64,000 nucleotides of DNA from Chitinophaga pendula. Lineage in GTDB: Bacteria; Bacteroidota; Bacteroidia; Chitinophagales; Chitinophagaceae. The notes under the pieces were generated by a model, which had not been told where the DNA came from, ran no database searches, and saw only the letters and a program-made list of their open reading frames with translations. Where the stretch lies: NCBI RefSeq assembly GCF_020386615.1, contig NZ_CP077769.1:4030001-4094000 (forward strand), given 5' to 3'. Position 1 is the stretch's first letter. Each line of letters opens with the position of its first letter. The translations under genes and the position numbers were made by a program. Shown here piece after piece: positions 27,856-36,404 of the stretch.

Positions 27856-29325
27856 TTAAGCCGGCATTGTAAACTTAAAGGTTGTGCCTTTTCCTCTTTC
27901 ACTAACAACGTCAATTGTGGAATGGTGTAATTCCAGTATTTTTTTGACAATTGCCAGTCCGATACCCATTCCCTTTTTGGCGGATGACTCTTTATCCAGC
28001 TGCTTATAGCGTTCAAAAATATACTGCTGGTCTTCAGTGGTGATACCTACACCGGTATCAGCTACCTGCACTTTTACACCATTTATTTCTTTCGAAAGGA
28101 TAATGCTGATATGTCCACCATCTGGTGTAAATTTAAAGGCATTGTCCAGCAGATTCTGTAGCACGCGTTCGGTAAGTGCAATGTCGGCAAAGATGGCAGG
28201 GAGATCAGTTGTGGCATCAAGATCCAGCCGGATCGACCGCGCCGCTGCTTTGAGCTGATAGGACATCAAAATATCTGAGGCCAATTCATTTATCAAAAAG
28301 CGCTCTTTCTCCGGAATCACCAGATTCGCTTCAAGCTTGGCATATTGAAAAAGTTGTTCTACTAATCCAGATAGCCTTTGGGAGCTGGCGTGAACAATGG
28401 TGAGATATCGCTCCTGTTCTTTTTCCGATAGCTTATCTTTTTTGATCATTAATGTCTCCACATATCCCTGCATAATGGATAGCGGGGTACGAAGATCGTG
28501 GGATACATTGGCAATTAATTCCTGCCTGAATTTATCTGTGGCGGTTATCCTATCGATATTACTTACTATCACATCTGCCATTCCATTAAAGGTAGTTGTT
28601 AGTAATCCCAGGTCACCTTTGGTATTCCCTTCAATGCGGGCTGAATAATCTCCCTCTTTAAAGCGTTTTACAACGTTTGCTATCTTTCTGATGCTATTGG
28701 TCAGTAAAAGGAAAGTGGCAATACCTACGATAAAGGCAACTATCAACGTCACAAAGAAAATGTATACCCCCAGCTGGAGGTATAAATGATTGTTTACCGT
28801 CGCAAGTACTTCTCTTTGTTTTTGGCTGGCCAGGACAGCGTATACATAACCGGATAACCGGCTGTTTTCATAGACGGGTGCGGCAGAAAAAATAGCTGGT
28901 TCATGCGGAAGTTTGGGATTATCCCCCATGGGGCGTTCCCGCTCCTTTGCTGTCAGCCATTTTTTGACGACTGCAATATCGACACGACGTATTTGTACCG
29001 TTGTATCCGGCACTACAAAATCTATTATGTTGCCGTCAGTATCGAGTAAATAGACTTCGACACTGGGATTTGCCACCATTGTGGAATGTATAATATCATG
29101 TGTTACTGCGGTATCGGGCTTACCATCCCGGATAGGTTGTGTAAAGGTAGCCAGGTGATGTGCAATATCGCCAAACAATTGCTGGTGGGCGGCCGTATAA
29201 TAAGACCGGGAGAAGGTCGAAGCGATTACTCCAAATACCAATCCCAGGACAACCAATACTATCGTAAATACAGCTGCAATTTTCCAGAAAAGCAAGTTGC
29301 CTTTTAAGGCTGTACGTTTTTCCAT
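27856..29325 (-). CDS. Sensor histidine kinase
   Basis: A 489-residue membrane kinase. TM1 at about 13-35, an extracytoplasmic CACHE-like sensor at about 36-180 (VEVYLLDTDGNIIDFV, APVYENSRLSGYVYAV), TM2 at about 183-208, HAMP at about 209-260, HisKA with phospho-acceptor His276 in ANVSHDLRTPLS, and HATPase_c with N box NLLDNAFKF, G1 ADTGVGI, and GMGIGLAIVKKIL. Its ATG overlaps the stop of the response regulator by one base (TAATG), so the two are coupled. The divergent spondin-like lipoprotein gene is a likely target. The signal is unknown. Confidence 0.93.
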   Translation of the reverse strand: MEKRTALKGNLLFWKIAAVFTIVLVVLGLVFGVIASTFSRSYYTAAHQQLFGDIAHHLATFTQPIRDGKPDTAVTHDIIHSTMVANPSVEVYLLDTDGNIIDFVVPDTTVQIRRVDIAVVKKWLTAKERERPMGDNPKLPHEPAIFSAAPVYENSRLSGYVYAVLASQKQREVLATVNNHLYLQLGVYIFFVTLIVAFIVGIATFLLLTNSIRKIANVVKRFKEGDYSARIEGNTKGDLGLLTTTFNGMADVIVSNIDRITATDKFRQELIANVSHDLRTPLSIMQGYVETLMIKKDKLSEKEQERYLTIVHASSQRLSGLVEQLFQYAKLEANLVIPEKERFLINELASDILMSYQLKAAARSIRLDLDATTDLPAIFADIALTERVLQNLLDNAFKFTPDGGHISIILSKEINGVKVQVADTGVGITTEDQQYIFERYKQLDKESSAKKGMGIGLAIVKKILELHHSTIDVVSERGKGTTFKFTMPA

Positions 29326-30029
29326 TATAATTCCTCGTTAAACCTGTAACCTACGCCCCAGGTAGTTAGAATATATTTCGGGGTTGAGACATCTGCTTCT
29401 ATCTTTCCTCTCAAACGATTGATATGACTGTTGACGGTATGTTCATACCCCTCAAAATCGTAGCCCCACACCAGGTTGAGTAATTGTTTGCGGGTATAGC
29501 TTTTTCCCGGTCTGGATGCGAGTAAAGCTAATAATTCAAACTCCTTGGGTGAAAGATCTATCCGTAGTTCATGTAAAGCGACTTTCCTTTTGTCCAAATC
29601 TATTGTCAACCCATCGTACTGTATTAAGGTGGCATTATCCCGGATAGGTCCGGGAGACACATTTTGTTCGTTTCTCCTGAAAATGACTTTTACGCGCGCT
29701 ATAAACTCTCTTACACTAAACGGTTTGGTCAGGTAATCGTCTGCACCGGTTTCCAATCCGATGACTTTATCAATTTCTTCCGACCGGGCCGTCAGCATCA
29801 GGATAGGTGTATAACGATCGGTTTGCCGGATCTTCCTACATATTTCCATACCATTCAGGCCAGGTAACATCAGGTCCAATATGATGAGATCGAACTTATT
29901 GTCTCTGGCTACCGTCAGGCCCTCCTGCCCGTCTTCGACCGCATACACTTCACCCCCGAGATCCTTCAAATGGATCTCCAGCAGTTCTATTATTTCCCGG
30001 TCATCTTCAATGATGAGTACTTTTTGCAT
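29325..30029 (-). CDS. OmpR-family response regulator
   Basis: A 234-residue regulator from the ATG at 30027-30029 (MQKVLIIEDD). The receiver domain covers 1-118 with the acidic pocket at 8-10, phospho-acceptor Asp52 in LILDLMLPG, Thr80 and Lys102 in LTKPF. The winged-helix DNA-binding domain covers about 140-234 (LSPKEFELLALLASRPGKSY, YEHTVNSHINRLRGKIE, GVGYRFNEEL). It is the partner of the kinase encoded downstream. Its start is only 131 bases from the divergent spondin-like gene. Confidence 0.93.
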   Translation of the reverse strand: MQKVLIIEDDREIIELLEIHLKDLGGEVYAVEDGQEGLTVARDNKFDLIILDLMLPGLNGMEICRKIRQTDRYTPILMLTARSEEIDKVIGLETGADDYLTKPFSVREFIARVKVIFRRNEQNVSPGPIRDNATLIQYDGLTIDLDKRKVALHELRIDLSPKEFELLALLASRPGKSYTRKQLLNLVWGYDFEGYEHTVNSHINRLRGKIEADVSTPKYILTTWGVGYRFNEEL

Positions 30030-30160
30030 GGTGTTCATTAGCTGGATACTGCAAATTTCAGTAAAAAACACGTCAAAAAGCGGTTGTGATACTTTTGTTA
30101 TAACTCTGTTATGCCTTTGTAATATCGACCTCGTTCTTTTGTATTCAAAAAGGAAACACC

Positions 30161-31459
30161 ATGCAAAAGAATATCCTGAAGTCAGTTACAATTTTGTCGA
30201 TTGCCAGTTTTCTGGCATCCTGCAGTAAGGGAGATGATATGCCTCCTGTGCAGTCCAACACTATTACGATCGAAAATGTCCTTGCCAGTAAACCATTGGT
30301 TGAATCCGGCACATTCAAAGGCACCGGTACTGCGCCGGTAATACTTCCCGGGCAGCAGGTGTCATTTTCCTTTTATGCTGCCAAGAACCAGCGTCTCACG
30401 TTTGCATCTATGTATGGCTGGAGTAATGATCTGTTCTTTGCACCCGCTAATCCCGGTATTAAATTATATAACGATGATGGCAGTCCAATAACAGGTGATG
30501 TATCTGCGCAGATAAAACTCTGGGATAACGGAACGCGGGTGAACCAGGTACCGGGAGCCAATGTAATGCATCCAGGCACGGCGGAAGCTACTCAGAAAAG
30601 TATTAAGGAGGTGAATGGAATGGATGATTATGGAAACAGCTATGTAGCTGCTTCTCAACTGATGAATGTATCGTTAGCTTATGACGGTGATTCCAAATTT
30701 ACGATCACCATAAAAAACACTTCGGGAGGCACTGCTAATGCAACTCCTTTCAGTCCGGGCGTATGGGCCATTTCATATGTCGCGGGCAATAAACTGTTGT
30801 TGCCTGAACCAATCTATTCGGCCGGCAAACCCACAGCTAATGGTCTTACCAACATTGCTGAAATGGGCGACGTGACCATGCTTGGTAGCTATCTCACTCA
30901 AAATACCGGCATTTTCACCCCATTATCTCCTGTACTGGTAGTGGTATATAATGGCACTGAAAACCCCTTCTACAAGACAGGTGAAAAAGATCGTGGAGAA
31001 GGATTAAAAGATCTGGCTCAGAAAGGGAATGCGGATATACTGGCAGCTGCTCTTAAAAGTAAGCCCGGTGTAAAAAGTGTTTATGTACTGAAAGATCCTA
31101 CCAATACCGTGTTACTTCCAGCTATAAATAATGCTGCGGGCGGTAAGGTCTCTCAGCTGTTATCGCTACAGCCAGGCGATAAGATTGCCATCGCTACAAT
31201 GTACGGCTTTTCCAACGACTGGTTCTTCGCTACTACTGGAAATGATATTGCGGGTAACCAAAAAGGGGACGTGACCGGATCGATAGGTTTATTTGATAAC
31301 GGTACCGCTGTGGATCAATACCCCGGTGCGGGAGTTACGCAGGCCAACTTAGCCGGCACACCACTGACAGAAAGTAAACCCATCCAGACGGTTCCCAATC
31401 CCAATGCATTCAACACATTACCTACAGTTGCCAATATCATCAAGGTAACATTGCAGTAA
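30161..31459 (+). CDS. Spondin-domain lipoprotein, two repeats
   Basis: A 432-residue predicted lipoprotein (lipobox FLASC, Cys21). Two Spondin_N-like units are visible. Unit one, about 30-215, has SGTFKGTGTAPVILPGQQ, FASMYGWSNDLFFAP and IKLWDNGTRVNQVPGAN. Unit two, about 225-432, has QPGDKIAIATMYGFSNDWFF and IGLFDNGTAVDQYPGAG. The paired SMYGxSND/LFDNGT motifs are the clearest sign of duplication. Spondin_N folds bind membranes or matrix in eukaryotes; the role in bacteria is not established. It is divergent from a two-component system that may control it. Confidence 0.85.
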   Translation: MQKNILKSVTILSIASFLASCSKGDDMPPVQSNTITIENVLASKPLVESGTFKGTGTAPVILPGQQVSFSFYAAKNQRLTFASMYGWSNDLFFAPANPGIKLYNDDGSPITGDVSAQIKLWDNGTRVNQVPGANVMHPGTAEATQKSIKEVNGMDDYGNSYVAASQLMNVSLAYDGDSKFTITIKNTSGGTANATPFSPGVWAISYVAGNKLLLPEPIYSAGKPTANGLTNIAEMGDVTMLGSYLTQNTGIFTPLSPVLVVVYNGTENPFYKTGEKDRGEGLKDLAQKGNADILAAALKSKPGVKSVYVLKDPTNTVLLPAINNAAGGKVSQLLSLQPGDKIAIATMYGFSNDWFFATTGNDIAGNQKGDVTGSIGLFDNGTAVDQYPGAGVTQANLAGTPLTESKPIQTVPNPNAFNTLPTVANIIKVTLQ

Positions 31460-31580
31460 AAACCAAAAACCAACCGTGTACTCATTTATTCTACCGTCAA
31501 GTATTCAGGATATGCCGCAAACAGTTTCCCATCGTTCATTTGACACTCGTTTTATTCTCTTTTTACTGGTCTAATTGTGT

Positions 31581-31943
31581 ATGCAATTCAGTGCGATGGC
31601 CCAGACAAAATCGTTATCTACCTATTATTCTCCGGCGATGCCGGAGGATATCAGCCCGCTAGAAAAGCTGGGCTACGTCCTACTTTCAGATGCCGATCTC
31701 GCTGTATCTAAACAATTAGGGATTGCCTATCGGGCATCCGGGCAATATGCAACAATACTTCCGAAAAGCAGTAGTGGAAAAAATAATGACCTCCTGCTTC
31801 CGGTACCTGCCGTATTTATCCTGGATAAAAAAGGTGTGATCCGGTTTGAATACATAAATCCTGATTTTAAGCAGCGTATCAGTGCTTCCTTGTTACTAGC
31901 GGCAGCGGGTGCGCTGTATGAAGAACTGGTATCTGCTCACTAA
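31581..31943 (+). pseudogene. Peroxiredoxin-like (AhpC/TSA) C-terminal remnant
   Basis: A 120-codon ORF that matches only the back half of a peroxiredoxin-like protein: LLSDADLAVSKQLGIAYR, then LPVPAVFILDKKGVIRFEYI and the closing helix. The thioredoxin-fold front half with the peroxidatic cysteine is absent, and the ORF starts abruptly without a matching N-terminus. The 121 bases upstream do not encode it in any frame I could read. I treat it as a truncated gene lacking activity. A small stand-alone protein cannot be excluded. Confidence 0.6.
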
Positions 31944-31957
31944 GCAGCCCATCACCC

Positions 31958-32875
31958 TTAATTATTTTTAAATGACTGTCGAAATTCCTGCGGGGTGACA
32001 CCTGTTTTGTTCTTGAATAATTTGCTGAAGGATTGTAGATGTTCGAACCCCAGTTTATAAGCGATCTCGCTGACTGACAGATGGGTAGTACACAATTCTT
32101 CTTTAGCCCTGGCAATCAGTTTTTCATGAATGTGCTGCTGCGTGTTCATTCCCGTCAGGGATTTCAACAAGGCCCCCAGGTAGCCGGGGGAGACATTTAA
32201 TTCCCGGGCGATATGCCGGACGGTTGGCAGGCCGTTGTCGGTATCTGCAAAGTGGGTATCGAGTATTTCTTCCAACCGTTGCAATACCTGGTGGTTGGTA
32301 ATCTTACGCGTGACAAATTGCCTTTGGTAAAACCGCTCCGAGTAGTTCAGCAAAGTTTCTATCTGTGCAATAATAATGTTCTGGCTGAATTTGTCTATGT
32401 GTGACCGGTATTCCTGCTCGATATTTTCGATGATATTATTGATCAATATCTCTTCTCTTTCAGAAAGGAATAGCGCTTCATTAACCGCGTAATCGAAAAA
32501 TTCGTACTTCTTTATGCCGGCAGACAGCGATGTATTCCATAGAAAATCCGGATGAATCAACAATAGCCATCCTGTGTGTGCTGGTGTTGTTTTTCTGCTA
32601 TGTTTAACATTGAACGCCTGGTTAGGCGCCAAAAAGAAAAGGACGCCCGAGTCGAAATCGTATTCCTGCTGACCATAAATCAATTTCGCATTGGTCGTCC
32701 TCTTTAGTGAAATCGAATAAAAATCAAATATAAACCCCTGGGACTCATCTTCGGTGCCAGGTTTGATCAAGGCATAATCCACCACACTAATTAAGGGATG
32801 TTCAGGCATCGGCAAGTTCCTGAATTTGTGAAAATCGCTGATGCTGTTTATCCGTCTTGGCGTCTGATGCTTCAT
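31958..32875 (-). CDS. AraC-family transcriptional regulator
   Basis: A 305-residue regulator. The N-terminal cupin-like sensor covers about 25-180. The C-terminal double HTH covers about 205-303 (VRHIARELNVSPGYLGALLK, SVSEIAYKLGFEHLQSFSKL, KNKTGVTPQEFRQSF). It follows the NmrA-like oxidoreductase gene by 13 bases and is in the same operon, so it may regulate that gene and itself. The ligand is unknown. It converges on the peroxiredoxin remnant. Confidence 0.92.
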   Translation of the reverse strand: MKHQTPRRINSISDFHKFRNLPMPEHPLISVVDYALIKPGTEDESQGFIFDFYSISLKRTTNAKLIYGQQEYDFDSGVLFFLAPNQAFNVKHSRKTTPAHTGWLLLIHPDFLWNTSLSAGIKKYEFFDYAVNEALFLSEREEILINNIIENIEQEYRSHIDKFSQNIIIAQIETLLNYSERFYQRQFVTRKITNHQVLQRLEEILDTHFADTDNGLPTVRHIARELNVSPGYLGALLKSLTGMNTQQHIHEKLIARAKEELCTTHLSVSEIAYKLGFEHLQSFSKLFKNKTGVTPQEFRQSFKNN

Positions 32876-32888
32876 TTATTGAAATTAA

Positions 32889-33773
32889 TTATTTATCAGC
32901 AAACACTTTAGCAAATTCGACGGCGTACGCTTCCAGAGTTACCGTTCCCAATGCCGGGGTATGTTTGTCATAGTCCGCTCTTAGCTTTCCGGTATGAATA
33001 GCTTCGCCTAATTCTACATATTTATTGGCGAACTCTTCCGGCATTCCATTGTTTTTCAATGCTCTCAATACTTCCTCTTTAGGTAGCACCAGCCATTTCA
33101 GGCCTGGTATCCCAATGGCCTCTCCCAATACAGCCGCGATTTCTCTGCAAGTACGATCATCACTGGCTACATATCGAATGTGTTTGATGTTATCGGTTTT
33201 AGTCAGCTCTTCGGCAACGGCCACAGCGATGTCCTTTGGAGCAACCATGGTTAACCTGTCTTCTCCACCATATACACTGCCTATGAAGCCTGCCGATCTT
33301 ATCATGCCTATAAATGCCAGCAGGTTATAATAGAAAAAGGAGGGACGGATATGTGTCAGGGCTATATTAGTAATACTATTGAGTATTTGTTCTGACTTAT
33401 AAGAACCGGTAATAAATCCCGTGCCTGCTGGCAGATCAGCGCCATAGCTACTAAGAAATACTACCCGACCGATCGCGGAGGCTTTGACAGCCTGTTCATA
33501 CGACCTGGCTATGGTTTCGTAATAACCAAGCTGATCTGGATTTGTATAGTCGGGTGGGATCATACAGAATGCGCTGTCAGCTCCCTTGAACGCGTTGGCT
33601 AAAAAATCAACATCAGCCAAATTACCTATTGCGGCTGTTGCCCCTAATCGCTCAATACTTTCTTTTCTTTCGAGATGGCTACTTATTACTTTGACACTAT
33701 GGCCGTCCTTAATAAGCGTTTCTGTGAGTGGTTGTCCTATGTTGCCCAAGGACCCTGTAACTACTATATTCAT
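32889..33773 (-). CDS. NmrA-like NAD(P)-binding oxidoreductase
   Basis: A 294-residue Rossmann-fold protein starting at the ATG at 33771-33773. The dinucleotide motif is IVVTGSLGNIGQPL at residues 2-15, an atypical SDR-type GxxGxxG. Later features are VVFLSSYGADLPAG, LTHIRPSFFYYNLL and APKDIAVAVAEELT, which fit the NmrA/HSCARG group. Such proteins act as quinone oxidoreductases or redox sensors. It lies upstream of an AraC regulator in the same operon. The extended form starting at 33803 adds ten residues and is less likely. Confidence 0.88.
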   Translation of the reverse strand: MNIVVTGSLGNIGQPLTETLIKDGHSVKVISSHLERKESIERLGATAAIGNLADVDFLANAFKGADSAFCMIPPDYTNPDQLGYYETIARSYEQAVKASAIGRVVFLSSYGADLPAGTGFITGSYKSEQILNSITNIALTHIRPSFFYYNLLAFIGMIRSAGFIGSVYGGEDRLTMVAPKDIAVAVAEELTKTDNIKHIRYVASDDRTCREIAAVLGEAIGIPGLKWLVLPKEEVLRALKNNGMPEEFANKYVELGEAIHTGKLRADYDKHTPALGTVTLEAYAVEFAKVFADK

Positions 33774-33907
33774 TTTCTTAAATTTTGATGATACAAAATT
33801 CAATAATAGTAGTTGCCCTTATTTAGGCAAATCCGCTTTTGGTGTAGCCAAAATTAAGATTCAAGGTTGGGCGAGAGGGGACGGAGAAGGGATTCAATGT
33901 ATCATCC

Positions 33908-34630
33908 TTATTTACCCATTAGCCTCCTAGCTATTGAACGGATCTCTTCAGGTGTTTTACCGTTGCCATCACCGCTATGCACGAAATAATAGATCTTGAG
34001 TGTGTTATTGGCAATACCAGTATATTTCTTCACCTTCTTTTTCCCATCATACGATGACACATTTTTTTTACTTACGGCGATATCTAAGGTATTTGCCAAC
34101 GCCAAGGATATCTCCGACTTACTCTCATCTGTATTTTTACTAAAATCAGCAAATATCGCTGCACTTTCCCTGCTATTATCCAGGTTTTTCACATAAGCAA
34201 TATCGCAATTCTTTATGCCTCTTTTTTGCCAGTTAGGTGTAAGTGCGATGTATGGTATCATCTCCGCATCTGCATATCGATCCGGATCACTTTCTGCTTT
34301 ATGCCTATTGTAGACAGTTGTCTGGGAAACGAAATGTCCGCTGGGCTGGATAAAGCCAATGTAATATTTACCATCTTCTGAGCGCTTTTTTGCAATACCG
34401 TAACCACGTTTCTTACTAAATCTATTCTGTGTCGCTTCCTCCTTATTAATCCCTCCATTTTCATTATAATCGCAGCCTTCATTATTCGGATGATAGGCTG
34501 TTCTGGCTCCGTCGAGATCCAGCGAAATTTTTGTGGTAGTGACGTGATGTGTGGTATCAATATTAGACTGCGCCAGCAAGCACGCTGAGGGTAGGAACAG
34601 CAGGATGAAAGAACCGGTAATTTTTTTCAT
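33908..34630 (-). CDS. Secreted GH75-like chitosanase
   Basis: A 240-residue protein with a signal peptide (MKKITGSFILLFLPSACLLA). After it, LDLDGARTAYHPN, SGHFVSQTTVYNRH, RYADAEMIPYIAL and NCDIAYVKNL match the layout of glycoside hydrolase family 75 chitosanases, which cut chitosan internally. The expected acidic pair is present as Asp162 (FADF) and Glu173 (SEISLA), 11 residues apart, in the region that holds the catalytic Asp and Glu of the family. The residues between them (SKNTDESK) differ from the usual glycine-rich loop, so activity needs testing. A chitinous lifestyle fits Chitinophaga. Confidence 0.72.
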   Translation of the reverse strand: MKKITGSFILLFLPSACLLAQSNIDTTHHVTTTKISLDLDGARTAYHPNNEGCDYNENGGINKEEATQNRFSKKRGYGIAKKRSEDGKYYIGFIQPSGHFVSQTTVYNRHKAESDPDRYADAEMIPYIALTPNWQKRGIKNCDIAYVKNLDNSRESAAIFADFSKNTDESKSEISLALANTLDIAVSKKNVSSYDGKKKVKKYTGIANNTLKIYYFVHSGDGNGKTPEEIRSIARRLMGK

Positions 34631-35224
34631 GGTATTGAGGTTAAGCAATTAAGATAAAAGTAAAAAGATAACGCCCCTGTAGTGATCGCATTCCACTGCT
34701 CAATGTTGTTATGGTAGCAATACGTTGGAATTCCATGGATATTGTATTGTCTCCACGCGATACATTTATATACGGTCCCTTGACAAAAAGGGATTGGTAT
34801 TTAATCAAATGAGCTCGTTTCATTACCGGAACTATAAGGAACTACCAATCCGAGTACCATTTGTACCTCAATATCTATTTTTCGCAGACCACCATAAGCT
34901 GCCTTTAGTTTATTGCGCTGTCCTACTAAAAGGCCTATTGACGGACCAGCATTCAGATAGTCAGGTCCAAAACTGAATTTAGCCAAAACAGGGAGTATTA
35001 TTCACTGTTTTCCTTGCGCTTTTCACCTATCTGCACAAACCGGAAAAATCAAATGCCGAAACAGCAATCTGTATCACCCAATTGTATTTGATATTAAATA
35101 CGATGAAATATTCCGGAGACAGCTATTTAAAAAATGAATGCCCGGTAAGACTATCAGGCATTTTTATAATCGGCTGACTTGTTCGCCAGCCGCTAATTGG
35201 AAAGGATATTTTGTCCTTTTTTGT
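34631..35224. other. Intergenic region with possible barrel-protein remnant
   Basis: About 590 bases without a confident gene. On the minus strand, 34801-34986 encodes a 61-residue stretch beginning MAKFSFGPDYLNAGPSIGLL that reads like part of an outer-membrane barrel, with no signal peptide or partner sequence. It could be a decayed gene fragment or chance. The region also holds the terminator listed at 35137-35192. Confidence 0.35.
35137..35192 (-). terminator. Double stem-loop terminator of the LytTR gene
   Basis: Two hairpins lie after the LytTR stop. The first is CGGCTG (35171-35176) with CAGCCG (35187-35192). The second is AATGCC (35137-35142) with GGCATT (35157-35162). On the minus strand the second is followed by CATTTTTT, giving a U-tract. 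Confidence 0.6.
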
Positions 35225-35980
35225 TTAGTAATCTAACCAATCTTTAAATTGAGCGGATTTATCACGACTAACAATAATATCTGTTCCCGTTCCACCTTTC
35301 AGATAGATCTTTAATTTCCCGTTCACATCATTACTTACATGGCTGATGGCATCAATATGAACAATATATTGGCGATTTGCCCGGAAGAAAAACCTGGGAT
35401 TTAATTGTCGTTCTAATTCTTCGAGCGTCTGTGGTATCGTTTCAACGGAACCATCCCACTGTTTTGCGTAAGTTATTTTCAGTTCGGAGCAGAAACAGAT
35501 GATATGCTCTATCAAAATTGTTTTATAGCCATTCTTATATGGCAATAAAAACCGGGTACGGTAGTCTTTAGGCCGGAGGTAGTGCATCAGCATTTCATGT
35601 GACAGTCTGGCCGGCTCTTCCAGTATGTTATCTACCTTATTTAACGCTACCTGTAGTTCCCTTTGATCGATAGGCTTTAATAAGTAGTCTACACTGTTAT
35701 ATTTAAATGCTTTTATGGCATGCCTATCAAAAGCCGTAATAAATATTACTTGGGATGACACCTTGACCCTATCAAGTAACTCAAATGTTGAACCATCAGA
35801 TAGTTGTACATCCATTAGTATGACATCAGGCGGAAGATTTTTGCTAAACCATTCCATACTACCTTCTATACTTTCAATCACTCCGACGATTTCAATCTCC
35901 GGACGTAATATATTAATCAGCCGAACTAACCTATCCGCATTGAGCCTTTCGTTTTCAATAATCAGTAGTGTTTCAATCAT
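35225..35980 (-). CDS. LytTR-type response regulator
   Basis: A 251-residue regulator. The receiver domain covers about 1-120 with phospho-acceptor Asp57 in VILMDVQLSDG, Thr/Ser switch in VIFITAFD, and Lys in LLKPID. The LytTR DNA-binding domain covers about 145-250 (FLLPYKNGYKTILIEHIICF, QLNPRFFFRANRQYIVHIDA). These proteins normally pair with a LytS/YehU-type kinase, but none is encoded next to it in this window. It is divergent from a large outer-membrane receptor gene, which is a plausible target. Confidence 0.92.
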   Translation of the reverse strand: MIETLLIIENERLNADRLVRLINILRPEIEIVGVIESIEGSMEWFSKNLPPDVILMDVQLSDGSTFELLDRVKVSSQVIFITAFDRHAIKAFKYNSVDYLLKPIDQRELQVALNKVDNILEEPARLSHEMLMHYLRPKDYRTRFLLPYKNGYKTILIEHIICFCSELKITYAKQWDGSVETIPQTLEELERQLNPRFFFRANRQYIVHIDAISHVSNDVNGKLKIYLKGGTGTDIIVSRDKSAQFKDWLDY

Positions 35981-36404
35981 ATTTGATCAGTGGAATTGTG
36001 GAACTGCCAATAAATAAGCAGTATTGTTACGCGTCCTGCTCCAAAGTTGGCATCTTATTTATTTGAGCAACGGACTTTTAGTATCAATCCTATTTATTGA
36101 GGGCTGAAACGGCAAAATTACCTACTGAAGCGAAAGCGGATATATTCAATTTCGCCCGATCCGGACAGGAGACAAAGGGAGAGATAAAACGGAGCAAACG
36201 TTTGAATACTGGGTTGTCCGGTTTTGAATAACCAATCCCGATCTGGGAGATCTGACATGACAGATTTTACGGGTTCAGGATTTCTTCTAAATCGGGTTGC
36301 ACCTTTGCTACCGTATACTAACCAAATCTGGGATACGGGTACGGATCGGCTACCTGTATTCCTGGCAGGTTTAACAAATCTTCGAACGTAAAAGGTTATT
36401 TATA
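35981..36404. promoter_or_regulatory. Intergenic region between LytTR regulator and barrel receptor
   Basis: A 424-base divergent promoter region. It contains an inverted repeat ATCTG-N6-CAGAT centred on CATG at 36250-36265, and two copies of ATCTGGGA (near 36241 and 36327). These could be regulator sites. No clear -33/-7 promoter pair was recognised. Confidence 0.35.

Noticed and set aside
33837..33853. Terminator TTTTGG-TGTAG-CCAAAA after the GH75-like gene
   Set aside because: Only six base pairs with no adequate T-run; too weak to list as a terminator.
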